64,000 nucleotides of DNA, taken from assembly GCF_041103235.1 (NCBI RefSeq), contig NZ_JBGCUN010000002.1:186001-250000 (forward strand). The letters run 5' to 3'. Position 1 is the stretch's first letter. Each line of letters begins with the position of its first letter. Position numbers and translations under genes: made by a program. The stretch is from Yoonia sp. R2331. Its GTDB lineage: Bacteria > Pseudomonadota > Alphaproteobacteria > Rhodobacterales > Rhodobacteraceae. Below are positions 18,382 through 27,602 of the stretch, in pieces. The notes beneath the pieces are model-generated. The model was not told where the DNA came from and ran no database searches. It saw only the letters and a list, made by a program, of their open reading frames with translations.

Positions 18382-18840
18382 ATGTCCGCGCCCCAGACCC
18401 GTTCCGTCACATTGCCAGACGAAGATGCCACCGCGCGGTTTGCGGCAGCGATCGCACCGTTGCTGCGCGCTGGCGACACGCTTTTGCTGTCAGGTGAAAT
18501 TGGCGCGGGCAAATCAGCCTTTGCACGCGCCCTGATCCGCGCGCGCCTTGGCTGGGAAGAAGATGTTCCCTCACCCACATTTACGCTCGTTCAGACCTAC
18601 GACGATGCTGATCTGACAATCTGGCACTGCGACCTTTATCGCCTGACCGACCCCCAAGAAGTCTTTGAGCTTGGGCTTGATGAGGCGCTTGAAACAGCGG
18701 TCTGCCTGATTGAATGGCCAGACCGACTAGGCCAGCAAGCCCCCCCCGGTGCGCTACAACTCAAGTTCACCGCAGGTGATCCGGCGCATCACCTTACCTT
18801 GAGCATGCCAGGTAACTGGGCAGAGCGGCTGGATGTCTGA
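18382..18840 (+). CDS. tsaE: tRNA threonylcarbamoyladenosine biosynthesis ATPase TsaE
   Basis: 152 residues. Walker A motif GEIGAGKSAFA, switch-like PSPTFTLVQTY and a Walker B-like WHCDLYRL, with IEWPDRLG near the end, all typical of TsaE (YjeE). It powers the cycle of the TsaD-TsaB complex in making t6A. Starts 41 bases after the DivL-like gene; the stop overlaps the amgK start by 8 bases. Length is normal for the family. Confidence 0.94.
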   Translation: MSAPQTRSVTLPDEDATARFAAAIAPLLRAGDTLLLSGEIGAGKSAFARALIRARLGWEEDVPSPTFTLVQTYDDADLTIWHCDLYRLTDPQEVFELGLDEALETAVCLIEWPDRLGQQAPPGALQLKFTAGDPAHHLTLSMPGNWAERLDV

Positions 18841-19768
18841 CTTGACCGATCCTCTCGCCGGGACGCCCTGGGCGGACTGGCGCCACAGTAAGATTGCGGG
18901 TGACGCCTCTGTCCGCAGTTACGCTCGACTGACCGGGGCAAATGATCAAACCGTTGTGCTGATGAACAGCGGTCCCGTTGCGCTCGATCCATTCACCGAC
19001 ATGGCCGTGTTTCTGGCCCAACAGGGGCTTTGCGCGCCCAAGGTGCTTCACCGCGCTGATCCATTTCTGGTCCTCGAAGATCTCGGCCAAACCGATATCG
19101 CAAAGGCGCTCGAGGTCGGCGCGTCTGCCAAAACGCTGTATCAAGCTGCGGTCGATGTCGTGGTGCGCCTTAAAGACGTCACGCCGCCGCGCTTGCCGGT
19201 CATGACCCCAAAGGTCGCCGGTGACATGGTGCGGATCACGGCCACTCATTACGCACCACAAGCCGATGCCGACGTCTTGGCGCAATGTGTGACACGACAT
19301 TTCGACAGTCTGGTCGACGCACCTGACGTCTTGGCGCTCCGTGATTTTCACGCCGAAAACCTGATCTGGAGGCCCAATAACTCTGGCACTGATCGTATTG
19401 GGCTTTTGGACTTCCAGGATGCCTTCATCGCGCCGCCGGGATATGATCTTGCGTCTTTGCTACGCGACATTCGTCGTCCAGTCGCACCGGACGTTGTGGC
19501 GCAGATGACGGATTATTATTGCACCCAAACGGGTTCCCCGCGCGACAGCTTTGCGCCCCAGTTGGCCTCCCTAGGTGCCCAGCGCAATCTGCGCATCCTC
19601 GGGGTGTTTGCCCGTCTGATCCGAGAGGATGCAAAGCCGAAATATCAGGCCCTGATGCCGCGCGTTTGGGCAAATCTAATGGCAGATCTGGATCATCCAG
19701 CGCTTCAAGATTTGCGTGCAGTTTTGGTCTCTCAGCTGCCGACACCAGCTCAGGCAGGCTTTGCATGA
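18833..19768 (+). CDS. amgK: N-acetylmuramate/N-acetylglucosamine kinase AmgK
   Basis: 311 residues of the aminoglycoside-phosphotransferase kinase fold. Catalytic loop LRDFHAENLIWRP and metal-binding GLLDFQDAFIAPPGYDLASLL are visible, and the N-terminal ASVRSYARL strand matches AmgK. AmgK phosphorylates the anomeric position of MurNAc and GlcNAc released from peptidoglycan, feeding MurU and bypassing de novo UDP-MurNAc synthesis. The next gene is murU, overlapping by 4 bases, which makes this specific kinase role likely. Confidence 0.88.
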   Translation: MSDLTDPLAGTPWADWRHSKIAGDASVRSYARLTGANDQTVVLMNSGPVALDPFTDMAVFLAQQGLCAPKVLHRADPFLVLEDLGQTDIAKALEVGASAKTLYQAAVDVVVRLKDVTPPRLPVMTPKVAGDMVRITATHYAPQADADVLAQCVTRHFDSLVDAPDVLALRDFHAENLIWRPNNSGTDRIGLLDFQDAFIAPPGYDLASLLRDIRRPVAPDVVAQMTDYYCTQTGSPRDSFAPQLASLGAQRNLRILGVFARLIREDAKPKYQALMPRVWANLMADLDHPALQDLRAVLVSQLPTPAQAGFA

Positions 19769-20445
19769 CGACTTATCCGATCCTCCTATTTGCTGCCGGG
19801 CTGGGCACGCGCATGGGCAATCTGACCCGCGACCGCCCCAAGCCGTTGATCTCCGTAGCCGGGCGCAATCTGCTAGACCACGCTTTGGATTTGACCCGCT
19901 CACCATGCGTCGGGAGGCGTGTGGTGAACTTGCACTACAAGGGCCAAATGATCCGGGACCACCTTGCTGGGCAGGATATCCTGTTTTCTGACGAAACTGA
20001 TCTGCGCCTTGAAACCGGCGGCGGGCTGCGTCAGGCGCTGCCGCTGTTGGGTGGCGACCCTGTTTTGACCTTGAACACAGATGCAGTTTGGCGCGGCCCC
20101 AATCCGATCGACGTACTGTGCGCCGCTTGGCGCGATACGATGCAATCTTTGCTGCTGGTGGTTCCGCAATCGCGCGCGATCGGGCACCCCGGCAAGGGCG
20201 ATTTCCTGATTGCCACGGATGGACAGCTTTCTCGCGGCCCTGGCCCGATCTACACTGGACTGCAACTGACCCGCACAGCCGAGCTGAATGACATTCCGGA
20301 CATCGCCTTCTCAATGAACGTCCTGTGGGACCGCGCTGCTTCACAAGCTGGCCTTTTTGGCGTCGAATACCCCGGTCACTGGTGCGACGTTGGCAAACCT
20401 GACAGCATTCCCCTGGCAGAGGAATTGCTAAGCCGCCATGTTTGA
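19765..20445 (+). CDS. murU: N-acetylmuramate-1-phosphate uridylyltransferase MurU
   Basis: 226 residues from the ATG at 19765, whose ATGA overlaps the amgK stop; the upstream open frame from 19519 is not used. Nucleotidyltransferase signature FAAGLGTRMGNLTRDRPKPL near the N-terminus, LETGGGLRQALPLL for the base/sugar site, and NTDAVW for the metal site. MurU makes UDP-MurNAc from MurNAc-1-phosphate and UTP in the cytoplasm. With amgK it forms the peptidoglycan recycling shunt known from Pseudomonas and Caulobacter. Overlaps addB by 8 bases. Confidence 0.9.
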   Translation: MTTYPILLFAAGLGTRMGNLTRDRPKPLISVAGRNLLDHALDLTRSPCVGRRVVNLHYKGQMIRDHLAGQDILFSDETDLRLETGGGLRQALPLLGGDPVLTLNTDAVWRGPNPIDVLCAAWRDTMQSLLLVVPQSRAIGHPGKGDFLIATDGQLSRGPGPIYTGLQLTRTAELNDIPDIAFSMNVLWDRAASQAGLFGVEYPGHWCDVGKPDSIPLAEELLSRHV

Positions 20446-23356
20446 CCCGATCGACACCCCCCGCGTCTTTGGCACGCCACCCGGCGCAGATTTTCCTGTC
20501 TCACTTGTGGATGGGTTAACCGCCCGCGCCGACGACCTCGCGCGCACCGTTGTCTACGTCAACACAACCCGAATGCAACGCCGCATCCGTGCGTTGTTTG
20601 ACGCAGGCCCTGCACGGCTCTTGCCGCAGGTTCGCCTTGTCACCGATCTGGGGTTCGAGGCGACGCAGGCCGGTATTCCCATGCCCGTTCCCGCGCTACG
20701 CCGCAGGCTAGAGCTTTCGACGTTCGTCGCAGCCCTGTTGGACAAGGAACCAGACCTTGCGCCACGATCTGCACTTTACGATTTGTCCGACAGCCTCGCC
20801 AACCTGATGGAAGAGATGCACGGCGAAGGCGTATCACCCGACGCGCTGTCAATGCTGGACGTCACCGACCAATCCGGCCACTGGCAGCGCGCCCTGCAGT
20901 TCCTGAACATCCTCCGCCCCTTCTTTGATGCCGATGATCGCCCGCCGGACGCGCAAGCACGGCTTCGGCGTGTGGCGACTCAATTGGCCGCCCGCTGGCA
21001 GGACAAACCACCGGATCATCCCATTATCGTTGCAGGTTCAACGGGCTCGCGGGGTGCGACGCAGGTTTTCATGCAAGCCGTCGCGCGTCTGCCGCAAGGT
21101 GCGCTACTACTGCCCGGGTTTGACCCCGATCTGAAAACCTATTGGTCCGCGCTGGACGATCCGCTGACGGCAGAGGATCATCCGCAATTCCGATATCGCC
21201 GCTTGCTGGATGGCCTTACCATGCGACCCGAACAGGTCGGGCAATGGATCAACATGCCCGACAACCCGCGCAACCGGCTGATTTCACTATCACTTCGCCC
21301 CGCACCGGTGACAGATGCATGGCGCGCGGAAGGGCCTGCGCTGGGCGACCTGACACTTCCGACCAAAGATGTGACATTGGTCGAGGCCGAAAGCCCAAGG
21401 GCAGAGGCAGAGGCAATTGCCCTGCGTCTGCGCCAAGCCGCACAAGATGGGCAAACCGCCGCGTTGATCACACCCGACCGCAACTTGACCCGACAGGTCA
21501 CAGCAGCACTTGACCGTTGGGATATTACACCAGACGACAGCGCGGGCGTCCCATTGGCGCAGACTGCTTCTGGCCGCTTGCTGCGCCACGTGGCCGATCT
21601 GATGGGGCAAATCGCAACGGCCGAGGCATTGCTGATCCTGCTCAAACATCCGTTGACCCACGCAGGTGAAGGACGCAACACCCACCTCCTCCGCACCCGG
21701 CGGCTTGAAATGCGCCTGCGCCGCTACGGTCCACCATTTCTAACCGCCACGGATTTGACCGATTGGGCGACGGGCGAAGCGGAAAAAGACCCTGATGCCG
21801 TGCCTTGGGCACAATGGATTGGTACGATCCTGACCGAAGCCGCAGCAGATGAAGACGCCACTTTGTCGGATCATTTGGCGCGCCATACGGCGCTGGCCGA
21901 ACGTTTGTCCGCCGGTTCCAAGAATGACACGGGCCCACTTTGGGACGAAAAGGCGGGTCGCGAAGCGCGCAGCGTGTGTGACATGATCGCGCGTGACGCC
22001 GACGCAGCCGGACCGATTTCTATCGCAGACTACCGCGCCCTTTTTGGCAATCTGCTCAGCGCAGGCTCTGTCCGGGATCGCGACCTTGGCCACCCCGGCA
22101 TTCTGATCTGGGGCACGCTCGAGGCGCGGGTAGGCGGCGCTGATCTGGTCATCCTCGGCGGGATGAACGACGGCACTTGGCCCGAAACGCCATCACCCGA
22201 TCCATGGCTGAACAGACAGATGCGGCTTTCTGCCGGCTTGCTGTTGCCTGAACGTCGCATCGGGCTTTCTGCACATGACTATCAGCAGGCCGTCGCGGGC
22301 AAAGAGGTGTGGATAACCCGCGCCAAACGATCTGCTGACGCCGAAACCGTGCCATCGCGCTGGGTCAACCGTTTGACCAACCTTCTGGCTGGGCTGCCGG
22401 ACCAGAACGGCCCCGATGCATTGACGGCAATGCGCGCGCGCGGCCAAGACTGGCTTGCGATGGCGGCCGCCTTGAACGCCCCTGCCGCCGATGTCCCCCG
22501 TGCCACGCGCCCGTCGCCGCGACCCCCGGTTGCGGCACGACCCAAATCGCTGTCGGTCACGCAAATCAAAACACTGATCCGCGATCCTTACGCGATCTAT
22601 GCCCGCAAGGTCCTGCACCTGAACAAACTCGATCCGCTTCAGCCCAGCGCCGACGCGCCGTTGCGGGGCGAGATCATTCACAAAATCCTCGAGGTTTTCA
22701 TTTCGGAACGCCATGACGCTCGCGACCCCGCTGCGTTGACACGGCTACACGACATCGCAGTACATGAATTGGAACTTCACTGTCCATGGCCCGCGGTGCG
22801 CTTGCAATGGTTGGCCCGGATGGAACAGGTCGCAGCTGCGTTTCTTACGGACGAGGCAGCACGGCAAGACGCGGCGACCTTCAAACTGGCAGAAGCCAAG
22901 GGCGAAATTGGCGTCGGTCAGACCGGCGTCACGCTGACCTGCAAGGCAGACCGCTTTGACGCGACGGATGACGGCAAGGCGTTGATCTATGACTACAAGA
23001 CTGGTGCCGTGCCAAGCAAACTCCAGCAAGAGCTTTTCGACAAACAGCTCTTGCTCGAGGCGGCGATGGTCGAACAAGGTGCCTTTCCAGAACTTGGCCC
23101 GATGCCAGTTGCCGGGGCAAGCTTTCTAGGTGTGTCGCGCGATACCGTCACCACGCCAGCGCCCCTGGCCGATTATCCGGCGCGTGAGGTCTGGACCAAC
23201 TTCGTTGCTCTGATGCAGCGTTGGCAGCGGCCAGATCGTGGATATTCTGCCCGTTTGGCGATGTTTTCGACCACGGATCACAGCGATTTTGACCACCTTT
23301 CACGGTTTGGCGAATGGGATATCAGCGACGATCCCGAACCGGTGGACCTGACATGA
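20438..23356 (+). CDS. addB: Double-strand break repair protein AddB
   Basis: 972 residues, the usual size for alphaproteobacterial AddB. Contains an inactivated helicase-like N-terminal half (VDGLTARADDLARTVVYVNT), a VILGGMNDGTWPETPSPDPWL stretch (split here as two parts of the conserved block) and a C-terminal RecB-type nuclease motif, LIYDYKTG. Four cysteines of the iron-sulfur cluster seen in Firmicute AddB are not evident, as is usual in this class. AddAB resects double-strand breaks for RecA loading. Stop overlaps the addA start by 4 bases. Confidence 0.93.
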   Translation: MFDPIDTPRVFGTPPGADFPVSLVDGLTARADDLARTVVYVNTTRMQRRIRALFDAGPARLLPQVRLVTDLGFEATQAGIPMPVPALRRRLELSTFVAALLDKEPDLAPRSALYDLSDSLANLMEEMHGEGVSPDALSMLDVTDQSGHWQRALQFLNILRPFFDADDRPPDAQARLRRVATQLAARWQDKPPDHPIIVAGSTGSRGATQVFMQAVARLPQGALLLPGFDPDLKTYWSALDDPLTAEDHPQFRYRRLLDGLTMRPEQVGQWINMPDNPRNRLISLSLRPAPVTDAWRAEGPALGDLTLPTKDVTLVEAESPRAEAEAIALRLRQAAQDGQTAALITPDRNLTRQVTAALDRWDITPDDSAGVPLAQTASGRLLRHVADLMGQIATAEALLILLKHPLTHAGEGRNTHLLRTRRLEMRLRRYGPPFLTATDLTDWATGEAEKDPDAVPWAQWIGTILTEAAADEDATLSDHLARHTALAERLSAGSKNDTGPLWDEKAGREARSVCDMIARDADAAGPISIADYRALFGNLLSAGSVRDRDLGHPGILIWGTLEARVGGADLVILGGMNDGTWPETPSPDPWLNRQMRLSAGLLLPERRIGLSAHDYQQAVAGKEVWITRAKRSADAETVPSRWVNRLTNLLAGLPDQNGPDALTAMRARGQDWLAMAAALNAPAADVPRATRPSPRPPVAARPKSLSVTQIKTLIRDPYAIYARKVLHLNKLDPLQPSADAPLRGEIIHKILEVFISERHDARDPAALTRLHDIAVHELELHCPWPAVRLQWLARMEQVAAAFLTDEAARQDAATFKLAEAKGEIGVGQTGVTLTCKADRFDATDDGKALIYDYKTGAVPSKLQQELFDKQLLLEAAMVEQGAFPELGPMPVAGASFLGVSRDTVTTPAPLADYPAREVWTNFVALMQRWQRPDRGYSARLAMFSTTDHSDFDHLSRFGEWDISDDPEPVDLT

Positions 23357-26300
23357 TCCGTGATGAGGCCAGCCAACGTCAGGTCGACGCGGCCAACCCT
23401 GTCGCCTCAACCTGGCTGACGGCGAATGCCGGCTCGGGCAAGACCCGGGTTTTGACGGACCGCGTCGCGCGCTTGTTGCTAGGTGAGACCGCGCCGCAAA
23501 ACATCCTATGTCTGACTTACACCAAGGCCGCCGCGGCTGAGATGCAGAACCGCCTGTTTCAACGTCTGGGTGACTGGGCGATGAAAGATGATGCCGATTT
23601 ACGCGACCAACTTGCCCAACTCGGCGTCGATCAATCCCTTGATGCAATTTCGCTGTCAAAGGCCCGCACGCTGTTTGCCAGCGCGATCGAAACCCCGGGC
23701 GGGTTAAAGATTCAAACGATCCACTCTTTCTGTGCCAGCATCCTGCGCCGTTTCCCGCTCGAGGCCGGGGTAAGCCCGCAGTTTCAGGAAATGGAGGATC
23801 GCGCCGCCGTCTTGTTGCGCGCGGAAGTGGTCGATGCGATGGCCCAAGGGCCTGACCGCCCTGTCGTATATGACTTGATGCGACATTTCACAGGCGCTGA
23901 AATTGACAAGCTACTGGCGGAAGTGACCAGCAGGCGAAAACACTTTGCGTCACCGACACAGATTGACGATCTGCGCGCGGCCTTGGATCTGCGGCCTGAT
24001 CAATCCGCTGATGCTCTCATCAGCGAGGTTTTCAGCCGCGACAATCAAGAGATCATTACCGATCTGATCAATGTGCTGCGAACAGGTGGCACCAACGACA
24101 ACAAGGCTGCCGACAAACTTGCGAAACTCTCGCTCAACGCACCGGGGTTCGACGATCTGGCCATATTGGAATCCACTTTTCTTTTCGGTGAGAAGGCGAA
24201 AACCCCATATGGCGCCAAGATTGACAGCTTTCCGACAAAGGCCTTGCGTGCCGCTCATCCTGAACTGATCGACGCGTTGATCGTGTTGATGGAGGAGGTG
24301 GAAGCATCGCGCGACACGCGCCTGACGCTCCAGGCTTTCGAACGCAGTCGCGTGCTTCACAACTTTGCGCACCCATTCGTCACCCGCTACGCGGCCCAAA
24401 AGACGGCCCGTGGATTGTTGGATTTTGACGATCTGATCGACAAGGCGGCAGCGCTCTTGACCGATTGGCGCGTGGCGCAATGGGTGCTTTACCGGCTGGA
24501 CGGCGGTATCGACCACGTCTTGGTGGACGAAGCCCAAGACACCAGCCCCGCGCAATGGACAGTGATTAAGAACCTGACGCAGGAACTGACCTCTGGCGTG
24601 TCAGAGCGTGACGGAAATGCACGCACAATCTTTGTCGTCGGTGACAAAAAGCAATCAATCTATTCGTTCCAAGGTGCCGATCCGCGCGAATTTGACCGCA
24701 TGCAGGCGCACTACGATGCTGCCCTCGCACCACCCGGGCCGGGGCTGCGATCCACCGACTTGCGCCACTCATTCCGGTCGTCGCAGGCGATCCTTAGCAC
24801 TGTTGATGCCACGTTTGCTGATCCTGATAAGCGCGACGCAATTGGACACGACGAATTTCACATCGCCTTCAAATCCGAGATGCCCGGGCGCGTGGACCTT
24901 TGGCCCGTCATCGAAAAGACGGAAGAACCGGAAAAAGACAAAGACGCCTGGTACAATCCCGTCGACCAACCACAGACCAGCCATCATGACGTGCAGATGG
25001 CCAACCAGATCGCCGGTCAGATCAAGCGCATGATCGCCGATGAGTACCTGCCGACAGATAAGGGACGCAGACACATCACCGAAGGCGACTTTCTGATCCT
25101 TGTGCAGCGCCGTAGCACCCTCTTTTCCGAGATCATCCGCGCCTGCAAGGCCGCAGGCCTGCGCGTCGCCGGTGCTGACCGGTTCCGCGTAGGCGCTGTG
25201 CTGGCCGTGCGCGACATTGCGGCTTTGCTGAACTTTCTTGCCCTGCCCGATGACGACCTCAGCCTTGCCGCCGCCCTGCGGTCCCCTTTGTTTGGCTGGT
25301 CCGAACAGGATCTTTACACACTCGCACACCACCGCCCCGCCAAAGGTGTGCTGTGGGAAGCGCTGCGCAACTCCAGCCACCAACAGACCCTTGCAATCCT
25401 GCATGATCTGCTGAAACAAGCCGACTTCCTGCGCCCATACGACCTGATCGACCGCATCCTTGTGCGCCACGATGGCCGCCGCAACCTGCTGGCCCGGCTT
25501 GGCACAGAGGCCGAGGATGGCATTGATGCGCTGCTGTCGCAGGCGCTGGCGTTTGAAAGCATGGGCACACCCAGTCTGACCGGCTTTCTGTCGTGGATGG
25601 ATACGGACGATCTTGAAATCAAACGCCAGATGGACAACCAGGGCGATCAGATCAGGGTGATGTCTGTACATGGTTCAAAGGGGCTTGAAGCTCCGATTGT
25701 CATCCTCCCCGACTGCGCTGCCCGCAAGACCGACGTGAAAGACGAAATCCTGATTGCGGGTGAAACGGCGCTTTGGAAGACCAAAGCCGCCGATGATCCC
25801 CCAGCCATCGCTGACCAACGCGCTGCCAAGGTCGCAGCGCTCAAGAATGAACGCCTGCGCCTGCTTTACGTCGCCATGACACGTGCGGAAAACTGGCTGA
25901 TCGTTGGTGCAGCAGGCGATCTGGGCAAAGACGGCGACAGTTGGCACGATCTTGTCAACATCGGCATGGCTCAAGTCGGGGCCAACGATGCGCTGGCCGG
26001 TTCACTCCCGATCTTGCGCCACACCCATGGCGAGTGGGGTGCTGGTCATCTGCAACACGCGACTGACCCGTTGGTCACCAAAGTGGAATTGCCTGACTTC
26101 ACCCCCCTGCCAGAGGTCACGCGGGATGCGACCCTATCCCCCTCTGATCTCGGCGGAGAAAAGACCGTACCCGGTGACCCCGCACAGGCGGATCAAGAAG
26201 AGGCGCTAGCCATTGGGCGTAGCTTTCACCTTTTGCTTGAACACTTGCCAACAGTTCCAGCGGCCCAACGCCGCGATATGGCGGCGCGCGTGATGGCCGC

Positions 26301-26718
26301 CGCGCCCGATGTGCACAGCGAAGCAGTTTCACAAGCCCTGATCGCCGACGCCATCACCGTGCTGGATACGCCCGCCCTTGCACATATTTTTGCGCCCGAT
26401 GCCCGCGCAGAGGTCGGAATCACCGCCAACTTGCCCGACCTTAACGGCGCGCGCATTCATGGTGCGATTGACCGTCTGATTATAACTGACACGCATATTC
26501 TGGCAGTTGATTTCAAAACAAACCGCAAGGTGCCGCCCAGCGCGGAGGAGGTTCCCGAAGGATTGCTGCGGCAAATGGGGGCCTATGCTGCTGCTTTGGC
26601 TCAGATTTACCCCGATCGCCAGATCGACACCGCGATCTTGTGGACCCGTAGTGCCACGCTGATGCCGCTTCCGGCACAAATTGTTGCAGCCGCTCTCGCC
26701 CGTGTGACGACATCTTGA
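23353..26718 (+). CDS. addA: Double-strand break repair helicase-nuclease AddA
   Basis: 1121 residues from the ATG at 23353. UvrD-type helicase motifs occur in order: Walker A TANAGSGKTRVL, LCLTYTKAAAAEM, IQTIHSFCASIL, Walker B VLVDEAQDTSPAQW, VGDKKQSIYSFQGA, VMSVHGSKGLEAP and LLYVAMTRAENWL. The C-terminal nuclease motif is VDFKTNR. It acts with AddB in the cytoplasm to process DNA ends. The gene closes the tsaE-amgK-murU-addB-addA run; trxA follows after 58 bases. Confidence 0.95.
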   Translation: MIRDEASQRQVDAANPVASTWLTANAGSGKTRVLTDRVARLLLGETAPQNILCLTYTKAAAAEMQNRLFQRLGDWAMKDDADLRDQLAQLGVDQSLDAISLSKARTLFASAIETPGGLKIQTIHSFCASILRRFPLEAGVSPQFQEMEDRAAVLLRAEVVDAMAQGPDRPVVYDLMRHFTGAEIDKLLAEVTSRRKHFASPTQIDDLRAALDLRPDQSADALISEVFSRDNQEIITDLINVLRTGGTNDNKAADKLAKLSLNAPGFDDLAILESTFLFGEKAKTPYGAKIDSFPTKALRAAHPELIDALIVLMEEVEASRDTRLTLQAFERSRVLHNFAHPFVTRYAAQKTARGLLDFDDLIDKAAALLTDWRVAQWVLYRLDGGIDHVLVDEAQDTSPAQWTVIKNLTQELTSGVSERDGNARTIFVVGDKKQSIYSFQGADPREFDRMQAHYDAALAPPGPGLRSTDLRHSFRSSQAILSTVDATFADPDKRDAIGHDEFHIAFKSEMPGRVDLWPVIEKTEEPEKDKDAWYNPVDQPQTSHHDVQMANQIAGQIKRMIADEYLPTDKGRRHITEGDFLILVQRRSTLFSEIIRACKAAGLRVAGADRFRVGAVLAVRDIAALLNFLALPDDDLSLAAALRSPLFGWSEQDLYTLAHHRPAKGVLWEALRNSSHQQTLAILHDLLKQADFLRPYDLIDRILVRHDGRRNLLARLGTEAEDGIDALLSQALAFESMGTPSLTGFLSWMDTDDLEIKRQMDNQGDQIRVMSVHGSKGLEAPIVILPDCAARKTDVKDEILIAGETALWKTKAADDPPAIADQRAAKVAALKNERLRLLYVAMTRAENWLIVGAAGDLGKDGDSWHDLVNIGMAQVGANDALAGSLPILRHTHGEWGAGHLQHATDPLVTKVELPDFTPLPEVTRDATLSPSDLGGEKTVPGDPAQADQEEALAIGRSFHLLLEHLPTVPAAQRRDMAARVMAAAPDVHSEAVSQALIADAITVLDTPALAHIFAPDARAEVGITANLPDLNGARIHGAIDRLIITDTHILAVDFKTNRKVPPSAEEVPEGLLRQMGAYAAALAQIYPDRQIDTAILWTRSATLMPLPAQIVAAALARVTTS

Positions 26719-26776
26719 CCCCGGACCTAGCCGTCCTTAGGTTCCGCACCTGACCCTATCCTATTGGAGAATACTC

Positions 26777-27097
26777 ATGGCCACCGTTGCTGTCACCGAT
26801 GCCACATTCGACGCCGAAGTGCGCCAGTCTGACATCCCCGTTGTTGTCGATTTCTGGGCCGAATGGTGCGGCCCCTGCAAGCAAATTGGCCCGGCACTGG
26901 AAGAACTGTCATCCGAAATGGAAGGCAAAGTAAAGATCGTCAAAGTGAACGTTGACGAAAATCCAAACTCTCCTGCTCAAATGGGCGTGCGCGGCATCCC
27001 GGCACTGTTCGTGTTCAAGGGCGGCGAAGTGATCTCTAACAAAGCTGGCGCTGCCCCCAAGGCCGCATTGCAAAGCTGGATCGAATCCTCGATCTGA
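26777..27097 (+). CDS. trxA: Thioredoxin 1
   Basis: 106 residues, standard size. Active site WCGPC (Cys31 and Cys34) after VVVDFWAEW, followed by a conserved cis-proline region [11 protein letters not shown]. It is the general cytoplasmic disulfide reductase that serves ribonucleotide reductase, MsrA and others. A TTGGAGAA ribosome site precedes the ATG, and a strong terminator follows the stop, so it may be both read through from addA and transcribed alone. Confidence 0.97.
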   Translation: MATVAVTDATFDAEVRQSDIPVVVDFWAEWCGPCKQIGPALEELSSEMEGKVKIVKVNVDENPNSPAQMGVRGIPALFVFKGGEVISNKAGAAPKAALQSWIESSI

Positions 27098-27118
27098 TCC
27101 AAACGACCACAGGTTTGA

Positions 27119-27146
27119 GGGCGTCCCAAACCGGGGCGCCCTTTTT
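27119..27146 (+). terminator. Intrinsic terminator after trxA
   Basis: Nine-pair stem GGGCGTCCC / GGGGCGCCC with one G-U pair and loop AAACC, followed directly by five T residues. It lies 21 bases after the trxA stop. Confidence 0.92.
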
Positions 27147-27206
27147 GATGGGATAGCTGACAGTTTGGTTCGTTGGCTCTAAGCTTTCCGAAACGGAGAG
27201 TTTGAC

Positions 27207-27602
27207 ATGACGAACCCTGTACACGGTGGTTGCAAATGCGGATTGGTCCGATTTCAGGGCTTTCAGTTCGACGCACCTATGTTTCGCTGTCATTGCCGCG
27301 ATTGCCAACAACTGACCGGAACCGGTCATTCTGAGATGGTGCCGCTGGAACGAAACACATTCCAAATCGACGGCCCTTACAAAACCTTTGAAATGCAAGG
27401 TGGCTCAGGTCAGTCCACGTTTAGCGGTTTCTGCACCAACTGCGGTTCACAATTGACCCGACGCAGCGAACGATCAAATGACCGGATCTATGCGCACGCG
27501 TCTTCGCTGGATGACCCGGGAAGACATGCGCCCACGCGCTCAATCTACATCGACGCCGCCCAACCTTGGGACCAAGCATCAATCATCAAGCCGTCGACCT
27601 GA
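27207..27602 (+). CDS. GFA/CENP-V family zinc protein
   Basis: 131 residues. The zinc-ligand cysteines of the GFA fold are present: GGCKCGLVRF, CHCRDCQQLTG and FCTNCGSQL. The family is named for S-hydroxymethylglutathione synthase-like proteins, but most members have no proven reaction. No formaldehyde dehydrogenase gene is adjacent, so a detoxification role is not supported by context. The stop abuts the stop of the convergent capsule-like gene with no space between. Confidence 0.88.
   Translation: MTNPVHGGCKCGLVRFQGFQFDAPMFRCHCRDCQQLTGTGHSEMVPLERNTFQIDGPYKTFEMQGGSGQSTFSGFCTNCGSQLTRRSERSNDRIYAHASSLDDPGRHAPTRSIYIDAAQPWDQASIIKPST

Noticed and set aside
24769-25671. 300-codon minus-strand open frame
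   Set aside because: Lies wholly inside addA, whose helicase motifs are intact.
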